Below are positions 17,536 through 25,047 of a stretch of 64,000 nt of DNA, one piece after another. Source of the stretch: Flavobacteriaceae bacterium (GTDB taxonomy: Bacteria > Bacteroidota > Bacteroidia > Flavobacteriales > Flavobacteriaceae); NCBI GenBank assembly GCA_027082925.1, contig JALWTD010000014.1:258393-322392 (forward strand), written 5' to 3'. The notes under the pieces are model-generated. The model had not been told where the DNA came from. It made no database searches and saw only the letters and a list, made by a program, of their open reading frames with translations. The stretch's first letter is position 1. Each line of letters starts with the position of its first letter. The translations under genes and the position numbers were made by a program.

Positions 17536-17596
17536 CTTAAAACATCTTAATCAAAATTTTTTACCTATTTTAGCATACAACTAACCTAAACAAACT

Positions 17597-18430
17597 ATGA
17601 AACGTGTCTTATTTACCTGCATTTTACTGCTAAGCATTGCCTCTGTTCACGGACAAATATTTAAAGATGGCACTTACCTCTTCTCATCTCAGTTACATGA
17701 TTTTAAAAATATTAGAGTATTTGATATTAGTAACCAATCTCTTCATGCACTTTCTTTTAATGATGATAAAGAATTACAACGAAAATCTGTAATGTCTAAA
17801 GAAAAATATCAGTTCAAAGAATATAGTCTTATCAATAAAAATAGTGCTAACCTAACTTGGATTAACAGTTGCGAAGAATGTGTATGGACAGAAACACAAA
17901 TTTTAAATGTTTTTTATCTGGGAAATGATTTTATATACAAAGGTATTACTAATAGAATTGTGAATAATAACCAAGGTATCGATTGTTTTGATACAGGTGG
18001 GAAATGTTTTACCACAACCAAAAGTGGCTATATTCGAATATTTCCTAACCTGTTTTACAAAAAAAATTCAATTCATGTTGGAGGAAAATCAGACCAAAAA
18101 AATGAGATTAAAGAAATACGAATTACCAATAAAACAACAGAAATAACCCTTATAATTAATACTACATCCGGTATTATTAATCCCGTAGGAAATAGTCATG
18201 CTTTTTATGTTTCATTAAACAATGGTAAAAAACTAAAACTTCTTGGACAATATGGTTGGAAAGGAGATGGTAAAGGCGGCTTTGGAACTTGGGCAACCAA
18301 AACAGAAACAAAACGAGAAGTTATCTTATTTTTTGAACCAGCAAGTGCAGAAGACCTAGGACAAGGGTTTTCCTTAAAAGAAGGTAACTGCACTGCAGGA
18401 TGCTGGAATTTTTACGATATCTCTATTTAA
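17597..18430 (+). CDS. Exported protein of unknown function with paired cysteines
   Basis: I do not recognise this 277-residue protein. It has a clear signal peptide (MKRVLFTCILLLSIASVHGQ, cut near residue 20) and no further membrane segment, so it is periplasmic or secreted. Three cysteine pairs stand out: SCEEC, CFDTGGKC and CTAGC near the C terminus, suggesting disulfides. The body looks mostly beta, with a Gly-rich stretch GQYGWKGDGKGGFG. No T9SS sorting domain or lipobox is visible. It lies between ppdK and the DUF2520 gene on the same strand but has a terminator before it and a promoter box after it, so it is probably transcribed alone. Confidence 0.75.
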   Translation: MKRVLFTCILLLSIASVHGQIFKDGTYLFSSQLHDFKNIRVFDISNQSLHALSFNDDKELQRKSVMSKEKYQFKEYSLINKNSANLTWINSCEECVWTETQILNVFYLGNDFIYKGITNRIVNNNQGIDCFDTGGKCFTTTKSGYIRIFPNLFYKKNSIHVGGKSDQKNEIKEIRITNKTTEITLIINTTSGIINPVGNSHAFYVSLNNGKKLKLLGQYGWKGDGKGGFGTWATKTETKREVILFFEPASAEDLGQGFSLKEGNCTAGCWNFYDISI

Positions 18431-18482
18431 GCTAAATTGTTTAAATGATTTTTTTCTGTTAGATTTCTTCATATAACTTATG

Positions 18483-18490
18483 TAACTTTG
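18483..18490 (+). promoter_or_regulatory. TAnnTTTG promoter box for the DUF2520-kdsC operon
   Basis: TAACTTTG matches the consensus exactly and ends 4 bases before the ATG at 18495, predicting a leaderless mRNA. Confidence 0.6.
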
Positions 18491-18494
18491 TGTA

Positions 18495-19256
18495 ATGATT
18501 AAAGTTGTAATACTTGGTGGAGGAAATGTAGCCTTTCATTTAACAAAACACTTGTTAAAGAGTAATGCTGTAACGGTTGCTCAAGTCTATAACCGAAATT
18601 TAAGTAGTATTGCATATCTTAAAAATGAAGTTCCTATTACTTCAAATATAAACGAGTTAAAAGAAGCCGATGTTTATATTATTGCTGTAGCTGATAATGC
18701 AATTGCTCCTTTGTCATCACAACTTATTTGTAATAATAAATTGGTTGTTCATACTTCTGGTGGCTCTAATTTAAATGAACTCAAATCGCAATCAAATAAA
18801 GGGGTATTTTATCCACTACAAACTTTTTCTAAGGACAGAGAAGTTGATTTTTCGATCATACCTATTTGTATAGAAGCTACTAATAATAATGACTTAAAGA
18901 TTTTAGATTTGTTGGCTGCAACCATTTCAAAGAAAATATACCACATTAATTCTAAACAAAGAGAAAAACTGCATGTAGCAGCCGTATTTGTCAATAATTT
19001 TGTGAATTATTTGTATAAAATAGGCCATGATATTTGCGAAAAAGAACACATTCCTTTTGAAATTTTACAACCACTTATTAAGGAAACTTCACAAAAGATA
19101 AATGAGCTTACACCTCTTGCTTCACAAACGGGTCCGGCAAAGCGAAATGACACAAAAACAATAAAAAAACATATGGCAATGTTAACTAAAAATCAACAAG
19201 AAATTTATACATTGCTAACAAATTCTATATACAATACTTATGGGAAAAAGTTATAA
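18495..19256 (+). CDS. Rossmann-fold and DUF2520 protein (putative NAD(P)-dependent oxidoreductase)
   Basis: A 253-residue protein starting MIKVVILGGGNVAFHL, a dinucleotide-binding Rossmann motif, with ADVYIIAVADNAI further on. This is the arrangement of proteins with an N-terminal F420/NADP-oxidoreductase-like domain and a C-terminal helical DUF2520 domain (about residues 130-250, including HVAAVFVNNFVNYLY), distantly like ketopantoate or pyrroline-5-carboxylate reductases. The substrate is unknown. It overlaps kdsC by 17 bases, an association common in flavobacteria, so it may have some link to lipopolysaccharide sugar supply, but that is only inferred from context. Confidence 0.85.
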   Translation: MIKVVILGGGNVAFHLTKHLLKSNAVTVAQVYNRNLSSIAYLKNEVPITSNINELKEADVYIIAVADNAIAPLSSQLICNNKLVVHTSGGSNLNELKSQSNKGVFYPLQTFSKDREVDFSIIPICIEATNNNDLKILDLLAATISKKIYHINSKQREKLHVAAVFVNNFVNYLYKIGHDICEKEHIPFEILQPLIKETSQKINELTPLASQTGPAKRNDTKTIKKHMAMLTKNQQEIYTLLTNSIYNTYGKKL

Positions 19257-19767
19257 GGAGTTTATGTCGCAAATAAACACTTTTATTTTTGATGTTGATG
19301 GTGTTTTAACCGATGGCATTGTTAACATTACTACATCGGGCGAACTTATAAGAAACATGCACACCAAAGATGGCTATGCCTTAAAAACAGCTATAAACGC
19401 AGGGTACAACGTATGTATTATCTCTGGAGGTAATAATGAAGGTGTTAGAAAACGACTGCAAGGATTGGGCATTACCGATATTTACCTTGGTGCACATCAT
19501 AAAATGGATGTATTTGAAGAATACATTGATATTTACAATATTAAACCGGAAAATATACTTTATATGGGAGATGATATTCCCGATTATCCGGTAATGAAAA
19601 TAGTTGGATTGCCGTGCTGCCCTAAAGATGCTGTTCCTGAAATTCAGGATATTTCGAAGTATATTTCTCAAAAAAAAGGGGGAAAAGGATGTGTACGAGA
19701 TGTTATTGAACAAGTATTAAAAGTACAAGGCAAATGGAACGGCCAATTTGATGCTAAATACGATTAA
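19240..19767 (+). CDS. kdsC: KDO-8-phosphate phosphatase (HAD family)
   Basis: Removes phosphate from 3-deoxy-manno-octulosonate 8-phosphate in the pathway to CMP-KDO, a core sugar of lipopolysaccharide. It has 175 residues, the usual short capless HAD. Motif I is FDVDGVLTDG (Asp18, Asp20), motif II is the Ser in CIISGG, and motif IV is GDDIPD. The start at 19240 gives the usual N terminus (MGKSYKEF). An alternative ATG at 19264 has AAGGAG 3 bases before it, too close for good use. The gene overlaps the DUF2520 gene and ends just before repeat copy 2. Confidence 0.9.
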   Translation: MGKSYKEFMSQINTFIFDVDGVLTDGIVNITTSGELIRNMHTKDGYALKTAINAGYNVCIISGGNNEGVRKRLQGLGITDIYLGAHHKMDVFEEYIDIYNIKPENILYMGDDIPDYPVMKIVGLPCCPKDAVPEIQDISKYISQKKGGKGCVRDVIEQVLKVQGKWNGQFDAKYD

Positions 19768-19777
19768 TATTTAAAAT

Positions 19778-19867
19778 GTGTTAGGGATTGAACGGCTTGT
19801 ATGAGCTCTTTTAAAAGGCGTGCCGTTAAAAAGCGAGTAGTGAAAGCCCGACCCGAAGGGAAACACC
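19778..19867 (+). repeat. Dispersed structured repeat, copy 2 (candidate ncRNA)
   Basis: About 90 bases from GTGTTAGGGATTGAACGG through GAGCTCTTTT and GCGAGTAGTGAAAGCCCG to GGGAAACACC. It matches the minus-strand element at 6531-6628. Possible stems are GTGTT/AACAC (19778-19782 with 19862-19866), AACGGC/GCCGTT (19791-19796 with 19822-19827) and CCC-GAA-GGG (19852-19860). In copy 1 these become GCGTT/AACGC, AACGGT/ACCTTT (one mismatch) and CCT-GCTA-AGG, so several changes are compensatory. It begins 10 bases after the kdsC stop, in sense orientation, and ends before the converging pcm gene. Confidence 0.7.
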
Positions 19868-19876
19868 TAAAAAAAA

Positions 19877-20518
19877 TTAATTTTTATCTTTAAGTAGCGG
19901 TACAAATCGAAATTTACTTAGCTCGTGCTTTTCAAAACTTTTTTCGCCCGACCGTATAAATAGCGTCATAATTTGTGTTTCTTGACCAACCGGTATTACT
20001 AGCCTACCTCCTATTTTTAGCTGACTTAACAATGGTTTTGGAACAAAAGGAGCTCCTGCTGTTACAATAATTCCGTCAAAAGGAGCAAACTCTGGCAACC
20101 CTTTATAACCATCTCCAAACACCAGCTTTTTAGGTTTATAACCCAATTTTGGAAGAAAAATTTTAGTTTTTTTAAACAATTCCTTTTGGCGTTCTACGGT
20201 ATACACTTTGGCGCCCATTTCTAATAAAACTGCTGTTTGGTAACCCGATCCGGTACCTATTTCTAAAACCTGATGACCGCTTTTAATCTTTAACAATTCT
20301 GTTTGAAAAGCAACGGTGTATGGTTGCGATATGGTTTGCCCGGCAGCTATTGGAAATGCATTATCTTGGTATGCGAAATCTATAAAGCTAGAATCCATAA
20401 ACAAGTGGCGTGGAATTTTACCAATAGCCTCAAGCACTTTTATATCTGTAATTCCCTTGCTTTGAACGGTTTTTACTAACTGATTTCTAAGTCCTTGATG
20501 TTTGTGCGTATCCTTCAC
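19877..20518 (-). CDS. pcm: Protein-L-isoaspartate O-methyltransferase
   Basis: Repairs damaged proteins by methylating L-isoaspartyl residues with S-adenosylmethionine. It has 213 residues, the usual length. Visible family features are the N-terminal AFPIAAGQTISQPYTVAF segment, which forms part of the substrate site, and the SAM-binding motif I VLEIGTGSGYQTAVLLEMGA. Later come the acidic VYTVERQ strand and the G-D-G-Y motif (FGDGYKGLPE). It converges on kdsC with the structured repeat in between. Confidence 0.93.
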   Translation of the reverse strand: MKDTHKHQGLRNQLVKTVQSKGITDIKVLEAIGKIPRHLFMDSSFIDFAYQDNAFPIAAGQTISQPYTVAFQTELLKIKSGHQVLEIGTGSGYQTAVLLEMGAKVYTVERQKELFKKTKIFLPKLGYKPKKLVFGDGYKGLPEFAPFDGIIVTAGAPFVPKPLLSQLKIGGRLVIPVGQETQIMTLFIRSGEKSFEKHELSKFRFVPLLKDKN

Positions 20519-20570
20519 TAATTGTTAATATTTGAGGTGCTAAAAATAGGAATAAATGTATAAAGATGCT

Positions 20571-20578
20571 TACTTTTG
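20571..20578 (+). promoter_or_regulatory. TAnnTTTG promoter box for the Gfo/Idh-PhzF-HADH operon
   Basis: TACTTTTG matches the consensus exactly. It lies inside the longer open frame that starts at 20566, which shows that the ATG at 20605 is the real start. Confidence 0.6.
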
Positions 20579-20604
20579 TGCTAATAAAAATAAATCGTTT
20601 AATT

Positions 20605-21564
20605 ATGTTAAAAGTTGGGGTTTTAGGTGCCGGACATTTGGGTAAAATTCATTTAAAATTATTAAATCAATCTGATAAATACCAATTGATAGGGTTTTAT
20701 GACCCCGTAAAAGAAAACGCTTTAGAAGTATCTGATGAATTTGGATACAAATCTTTTTCGTCTGTTGATGCGTTAATTGAAGAAGTAGATGTTGTAGATA
20801 TTGTAACCCCTACACTTTCTCACTTTGATTGTGCTAAAAAAGCAATTGAAAAAGGAAAACATATTTTTATTGAAAAACCAATTACCAAAACTATTGAAGA
20901 GGCTGAAACAATTATAAAGCTAGCGGCCACGCACAATATAAAGGGGCAAGTTGGTCATGTAGAACGTTTTAATCCGGCTTTTACAGCAGTAAAAGATGCC
21001 ATTGTAAATCCGATGTTTATTGAAACACACCGCTTGGCTGAATTTAATCCTAGAGGAACTGATGTACCTGTAGTACTCGATTTAATGATTCATGATATTG
21101 ATATTATTTTAAGTGTTGTAAAATCGGAGGTATTACATATTAGCGCCAGTGGTGTTTCTGTTATTAGTGATACTCCAGATATTGCCAATGCACGTATTGA
21201 ATTTAAAAATGGCTGTGTTGCAAATCTGACAGCAAGCAGAATTTCACTTAAAAACATGCGTAAAACACGATTTTTTCAACGAGATGCATACATTGCTGTC
21301 GACTTTTTTGAAAAAGCAACAGAGGTGGTGAAAATGAAAAATGCGCCGGAAATTCCGGGTGATTTTGATATTATTTTGCAAAATGCTGAAGGCGTTAAAA
21401 AACAAATTTATTTTGAAAACCCTACTGTTGAAGCCAATAATGCCATACTTGATGAGTTAGAAACTTTTGCCGATGCTATTAACAACAATACAACCCCTAT
21501 TGTAACCTTAGAGCAAGGTACTGAAGCTTTAAGAGTGGCTCATATGATTATTAATGATTTTTAA
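20605..21564 (+). CDS. Gfo/Idh/MocA-family oxidoreductase
   Basis: NAD(P)-dependent dehydrogenase-like protein of 319 residues. The N terminus MLKVGVLGAGHLGKIHLKLL is the nucleotide-binding Rossmann motif, and FIEKPITKTIEEAE is the family's EKP motif containing the catalytic Lys. The C-terminal sheet domain follows, with DVPVVLDLMIHDIDIIL. The substrate (usually a sugar or sugar nucleotide) is not identifiable. The upstream ATG at 20566 is rejected because the promoter box lies between it and 20605. PhzF follows after 2 bases, so the two are cotranscribed. Confidence 0.88.
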   Translation: MLKVGVLGAGHLGKIHLKLLNQSDKYQLIGFYDPVKENALEVSDEFGYKSFSSVDALIEEVDVVDIVTPTLSHFDCAKKAIEKGKHIFIEKPITKTIEEAETIIKLAATHNIKGQVGHVERFNPAFTAVKDAIVNPMFIETHRLAEFNPRGTDVPVVLDLMIHDIDIILSVVKSEVLHISASGVSVISDTPDIANARIEFKNGCVANLTASRISLKNMRKTRFFQRDAYIAVDFFEKATEVVKMKNAPEIPGDFDIILQNAEGVKKQIYFENPTVEANNAILDELETFADAINNNTTPIVTLEQGTEALRVAHMIINDF

Positions 21565-21566
21565 CT

Positions 21567-22349
21567 ATGGATATTTTTCAAGTTGATGCTTTTACCAATA
21601 AACTTTTTAAAGGAAATCCGGCTGCAGTAGTACCGCTTACCAAGTGGATTTCTAAAAAAATGATGTTGAGTATTGCTGCAGAAAATAACTTATCTGAAAC
21701 TGCTTTTTTTGTACAGAAAGATAATAACTGCTTTGAAATAAAATGGTTTACTCCAACTTGTGAAATAGATTTGTGTGGCCATGCTACTCTAGCAGCTGCA
21801 CATATTATTTTTACCGAACTAAATCCTACTGAATCAAAAATTGAATTTAAATCTGCCAAAAGCGGATCATTATTTATAACCAAAAAAGGAGATTGGTATA
21901 CATTAAACTTTCCTGCAGAGTCAATAACCGAAATTGAAACACCTGCTATTTTAGAAGAAGCATTGAAGGTACCTGTTTTAAAAACATATATAGGCACTTG
22001 GAAATGCTTAGCGGTATTAGAAAATGAAGAAACTATTAAACAATTAACACCTAATTTCCATTTACTAACTCAACTAGAACATTTGGGAATTATTGTAACT
22101 TCAAAAGGAAGTAAAGACGATTTTGTATCACGGTTTTTTGCACCAAAAATTGGAATTAATGAAGATCCTGTAACAGGTTCGGCTCATACATTGCTCATTC
22201 CATATTGGGCAAAAGAACTAACTAAAAACAACCTTACTGCAAAACAACTTTCTGACAGAACAGGGTTTTTAAAATGCCTTTATTTAGGAGATAGGGTTGA
22301 AATGAGTGGACAAGCAGTAACGTATTTAAAAGGGAAATTAATAACATAA
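21567..22349 (+). CDS. PhzF-family isomerase/epimerase
   Basis: A 260-residue protein with the diaminopimelate-epimerase-like fold of PhzF. The start MDIFQVDAFTNKLFKGNPAAVVPL and the active-site segment NNLSETAFF (the conserved Glu) are typical. So are DLCGHATLAAAHI in the first half and EDPVTGSAHTLLIPYW in the second. PhzF proteins isomerise small carboxylic or amino acids. This one has no phenazine genes around it, so its substrate is unknown. It sits in an operon with the Gfo/Idh protein upstream and 3-hydroxyacyl-CoA dehydrogenase 13 bases downstream. Confidence 0.88.
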   Translation: MDIFQVDAFTNKLFKGNPAAVVPLTKWISKKMMLSIAAENNLSETAFFVQKDNNCFEIKWFTPTCEIDLCGHATLAAAHIIFTELNPTESKIEFKSAKSGSLFITKKGDWYTLNFPAESITEIETPAILEEALKVPVLKTYIGTWKCLAVLENEETIKQLTPNFHLLTQLEHLGIIVTSKGSKDDFVSRFFAPKIGINEDPVTGSAHTLLIPYWAKELTKNNLTAKQLSDRTGFLKCLYLGDRVEMSGQAVTYLKGKLIT

Positions 22350-22362
22350 TAAACTAAATAAT

Positions 22363-23250
22363 ATGAAAAATATAGCTGTTATTGGAGCTGGTACCATGGG
22401 CAACGGAATTGCACATGTGTTTGCTCAAAACAATTTTAATGTAAGTTTAATTGATATCTCTCAAGAAGCTTTAGACAAAGGAATTGCTACAATTACTAAA
22501 AACTTAGACCGTTTATTAGCAAAAGAACGAATTACAGAAGCTATTAAAAATCAAACACTTAACAATATCAACACCTTTACTTCAATAGAAGGTGGTGTTA
22601 AAAATAGTGACTTAGTGGTAGAAGCTGCAACTGAAAATGTAGATTTAAAACTTAAAATATTTAAACAACTAGATGAGATAACTCCAAAAGATACTATTTT
22701 GGCTTCAAACACCTCTTCAATATCAATTACTAAAATTGCCGCTGTTACAAACAGAGCCGACAAAGTAATAGGAATGCATTTTATGAATCCGGTTCCTATT
22801 ATGAAACTTGTAGAAATTATTAGAGGTTATAATACTTCTGATGAAGTGACTAAAAGTATTATGGGGTTATCAGGAAAACTATCGAAAGTACCGGTAGAAG
22901 TGAATGATTATCCTGGCTTTGTTGCAAATAGAATTTTAATGCCTATGCTTAACGAAGCTATTGAAACACTATACAATGGTGTAGCCGGAGTGTACGAAAT
23001 AGATACCGTTATGAAATTAGGTATGGCACATCCTATGGGTCCTTTACAATTGGCTGATTTTATTGGATTAGACGTTTGCTTATCAATACTAAATGTAATG
23101 TATAACGGCTTTAAAAATCCTAAATACGCCCCTTGTCCTTTACTTGTAAATATGGTACAAGCCGGAAAACTTGGTGTAAAATCGGGTGAAGGTTTTTACG
23201 ATTATTCTACTACCAGAAAGGCCGAAGTAATATCGAAACAATTTCAATAA
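22363..23250 (+). CDS. 3-hydroxybutyryl-CoA dehydrogenase family protein
   Basis: Oxidises L-3-hydroxyacyl-CoA to 3-oxoacyl-CoA with NAD(P), or the reverse. It has 295 residues, which is the stand-alone form rather than the FadB fusion. The Rossmann motif is IAVIGAGTMGNGIAHVFAQ. The catalytic His region is VIGMHFMNPVPIMKLVEII, and the C-terminal domain begins NDYPGFVANRILMPMLNEAI. With no thiolase or crotonase beside it, the pathway (beta-oxidation, butanoate or phenylacetate degradation) cannot be fixed. A strong bidirectional terminator follows. Confidence 0.92.
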   Translation: MKNIAVIGAGTMGNGIAHVFAQNNFNVSLIDISQEALDKGIATITKNLDRLLAKERITEAIKNQTLNNINTFTSIEGGVKNSDLVVEAATENVDLKLKIFKQLDEITPKDTILASNTSSISITKIAAVTNRADKVIGMHFMNPVPIMKLVEIIRGYNTSDEVTKSIMGLSGKLSKVPVEVNDYPGFVANRILMPMLNEAIETLYNGVAGVYEIDTVMKLGMAHPMGPLQLADFIGLDVCLSILNVMYNGFKNPKYAPCPLLVNMVQAGKLGVKSGEGFYDYSTTRKAEVISKQFQ

Positions 23251-23251
23251 T

Positions 23252-23278
23252 AAAAAGCCGCTTTTGCGGCTTTTTTTT
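23252..23278. terminator. Bidirectional terminator
   Basis: AAAAAGCCGC (23252-23261) and GCGGCTTTTT (23266-23275) pair perfectly with a TTTT loop, with T runs on both strands. It lies between the converging dehydrogenase and coiled-coil genes. Confidence 0.88.
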
Positions 23279-23279
23279 A

Positions 23280-23660
23280 TTATAAATTCTTCAAGAAAAA
23301 ATCCATCATATTCTCCTTTAATTGATAGTGCAATCTTATAAATGTTTTCATTTCATCTTTTAAAAGCACTTGTTTTTCATGAAATTTAATTTCTGGTTTA
23401 TTATCAAAATTTGCTTTTGCTATCTCTCTTTTTTTCATTCTAATTCTGTGCCTTAAGTGTCCCATCACCTCTCGCTCTCGGATTATTTTATTTTGAAAAC
23501 CTTCTACCTGCACCATAATCTCACTTCCTAAATTTCGCATTGCAATGTCTTCTAACTTTTCTTCAAAATAATCCATTTCGCTTTCTTGAAACTTTAATTC
23601 TCTTTTCCAAACATCGAGATTAAAGCTCAAATCACTTAAGAATACTAACTGACTTTCCAT
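23280..23660 (-). CDS. Coiled-coil protein of unknown function
   Basis: A 126-residue protein from the ATG at 23660. The longer frame begins at a TTG at 23687 with a Lys/Asn-rich extension and is less likely. It is almost wholly helical, rich in Glu, Lys, Arg and Met, with long heptad-like stretches (WKRELKFQESEMDYFEEKLEDIA, NKIIREREVMGHLRHRIRMKK). There is no signal peptide, membrane segment or cysteine, so it is probably cytoplasmic and oligomeric. I do not recognise a named family. A palindrome lies upstream at 23725-23744. Confidence 0.7.
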   Translation of the reverse strand: MESQLVFLSDLSFNLDVWKRELKFQESEMDYFEEKLEDIAMRNLGSEIMVQVEGFQNKIIREREVMGHLRHRIRMKKREIAKANFDNKPEIKFHEKQVLLKDEMKTFIRLHYQLKENMMDFFLKNL

Positions 23661-23724
23661 TTTCTGTTTATTTTTAAATTTATACAATAAAGTTCGGTTT
23701 TTTATTTTAATTTTTCTCTGACAA

Positions 23725-23744
23725 AAGTCATAGAATTATGACTT
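23725..23744. promoter_or_regulatory. Perfect 8-bp inverted repeat upstream of the coiled-coil gene
   Basis: AAGTCATA and TATGACTT flank GAAT, about 65 bases before the ATG of the minus-strand coiled-coil gene. This could be an operator or a leader hairpin; nothing decides between the two. Confidence 0.4.
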
Positions 23745-23782
23745 AAAGAAGGAATATATCTAAAATTGTCCTATAAATATAC

Positions 23783-23816
23783 AAAAAAAGCGTTTCAATT
23801 TTAATCAAAACGCTTT
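23783..23816 (-). terminator. Terminator of the ABC export operon
   Basis: AAAGCGTTT (23787-23795) pairs with 23808-23816, with a 12-base loop. On the minus strand the stem is followed by T residues (23783-23786). It follows the adaptor gene, the last of the operon. Confidence 0.7.
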
Positions 23817-23887
23817 AATAATAATCAATGTTTGCTTATTGATTTTTCTCCTTCTTTTTCACTGTGCTATATGATTACGCAATACTG

Positions 23888-25012
23888 TTAGTTTTTACGT
23901 CTTCTTCTGTCTTTTTTATCTCCTTCTTTTTTAGAGGTTTTATTCCAAATTTTAATTTCATCATCTAATGTAAGTCCCGACAAGATTTCTACGTTAATTC
24001 CGTCAGAAATACCTAATTCTACCTCTCTTTTTTCAAACTCTTGATCACCTACTTTTACTTCTACATAAGGTTTTTCTGTTTTTTTATCGAATTGAAGCAA
24101 AGCTTCTTTCACAGCCAACACACTATCTTTCTTTTCTAAAACAATGTCAGCATTTGCACTGTATCCTGCTCTTACAAAGAAATCGTCGTCTAAGGTAATA
24201 TCTCCTTTAATTTTAAATTGTACAGCTCCATTTTCTTCGGTTCCCTTTGGTGCTATAAAATTTAACTTTGCAGGGTATTTTTTCTTTTCAATAGCTCCAA
24301 TAGAAATTTCTAAAACCGTTCCGTTTTTAATTTTCCCGATTTCAGCTTCATCAACTTTTCCTTCAAAAATCATTTTGGTCATATCGGCAATTACAGCAAT
24401 CGTAGTTCCTGCATTAAATGTGTTACTTTCAATTACCTGGTTTCCTTTTCTAACAGGAATTTCTAAAATAGTACCTGAAATTTCGGCTTTCACGTAGGTG
24501 TTTGCCATTTTTCCCATTCCTGACGCTGAACCTTTTTTAATAATTTGCAAATTGTTTTTTGCATTTTTTAACTCTTGTGCAGCACTCCTAAAATTAAGTT
24601 CGGTAGTTTCAAATTCTTGCTTAGACACTACACCTCTGCTTAAAAGTTTTTTATTTCTTTCGTAGAGTGTTTTGAAATTATCGTAACGTAATTGAGCTGT
24701 TTTTACATTTCCTTGTGCTGTATTTAGCGACTGAACGTTAGGAACAACTCTAATTGTTGCAATAAGGTCTCCTATGTTTACTTTAGCGCCTTCTTCTACA
24801 TATATTTTATCTATAATTCCTGAAACTTTTGGTTTAATTTCAATTTCTTCAAGCGGAATTACTTTTCCGGTAGCAACTGTTTTATTAACAATGTTTGCTT
24901 TAAAAGGTTTTTCTGTTTCAAATTGCACCGGAGGCTTACTATTTTTAATTCCAAACCAAATTAGTACACCTAATAAAGATGCTCCTAGTAGTATAAATAT
25001 TACTTTTTTCAT
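23888..25012 (-). CDS. ABC export periplasmic adaptor (MacA/HlyD-like)
   Basis: A 374-residue membrane-fusion protein. An N-terminal membrane anchor (VIFILLGASLLGVLIWFGI, residues 4-22) is followed by the barrel-sandwich half (ATGKVIPLEEIEIKPKVSGIIDKIYVEEG). A coiled-coil hairpin about 80 residues long (YDNFKTLYERNKKLLSRGVVSKQEFE onward) comes next, then the returning half (VKAEISGTILEIPVRKGNQVI) and beta-barrel and membrane-proximal domains. The tail is very basic (DRRRRKN). Being last in an operon with two FtsX-type permeases and an ATPase, it makes a MacAB-like tripartite exporter. The partner outer-membrane channel is not in this operon. Confidence 0.9.
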   Translation of the reverse strand: MKKVIFILLGASLLGVLIWFGIKNSKPPVQFETEKPFKANIVNKTVATGKVIPLEEIEIKPKVSGIIDKIYVEEGAKVNIGDLIATIRVVPNVQSLNTAQGNVKTAQLRYDNFKTLYERNKKLLSRGVVSKQEFETTELNFRSAAQELKNAKNNLQIIKKGSASGMGKMANTYVKAEISGTILEIPVRKGNQVIESNTFNAGTTIAVIADMTKMIFEGKVDEAEIGKIKNGTVLEISIGAIEKKKYPAKLNFIAPKGTEENGAVQFKIKGDITLDDDFFVRAGYSANADIVLEKKDSVLAVKEALLQFDKKTEKPYVEVKVGDQEFEKREVELGISDGINVEILSGLTLDDEIKIWNKTSKKEGDKKDRRRRKN

Positions 25013-25047
25013 TAGTTAATGATTTATTTCGTGTTTTGTTTATTGTT

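Noticed and set aside
20566-20604. ATG-initiated extension of the Gfo/Idh protein
   Set aside because: An exact TAnnTTTG box lies inside it, and the Rossmann motif starts right after the ATG at 20605.
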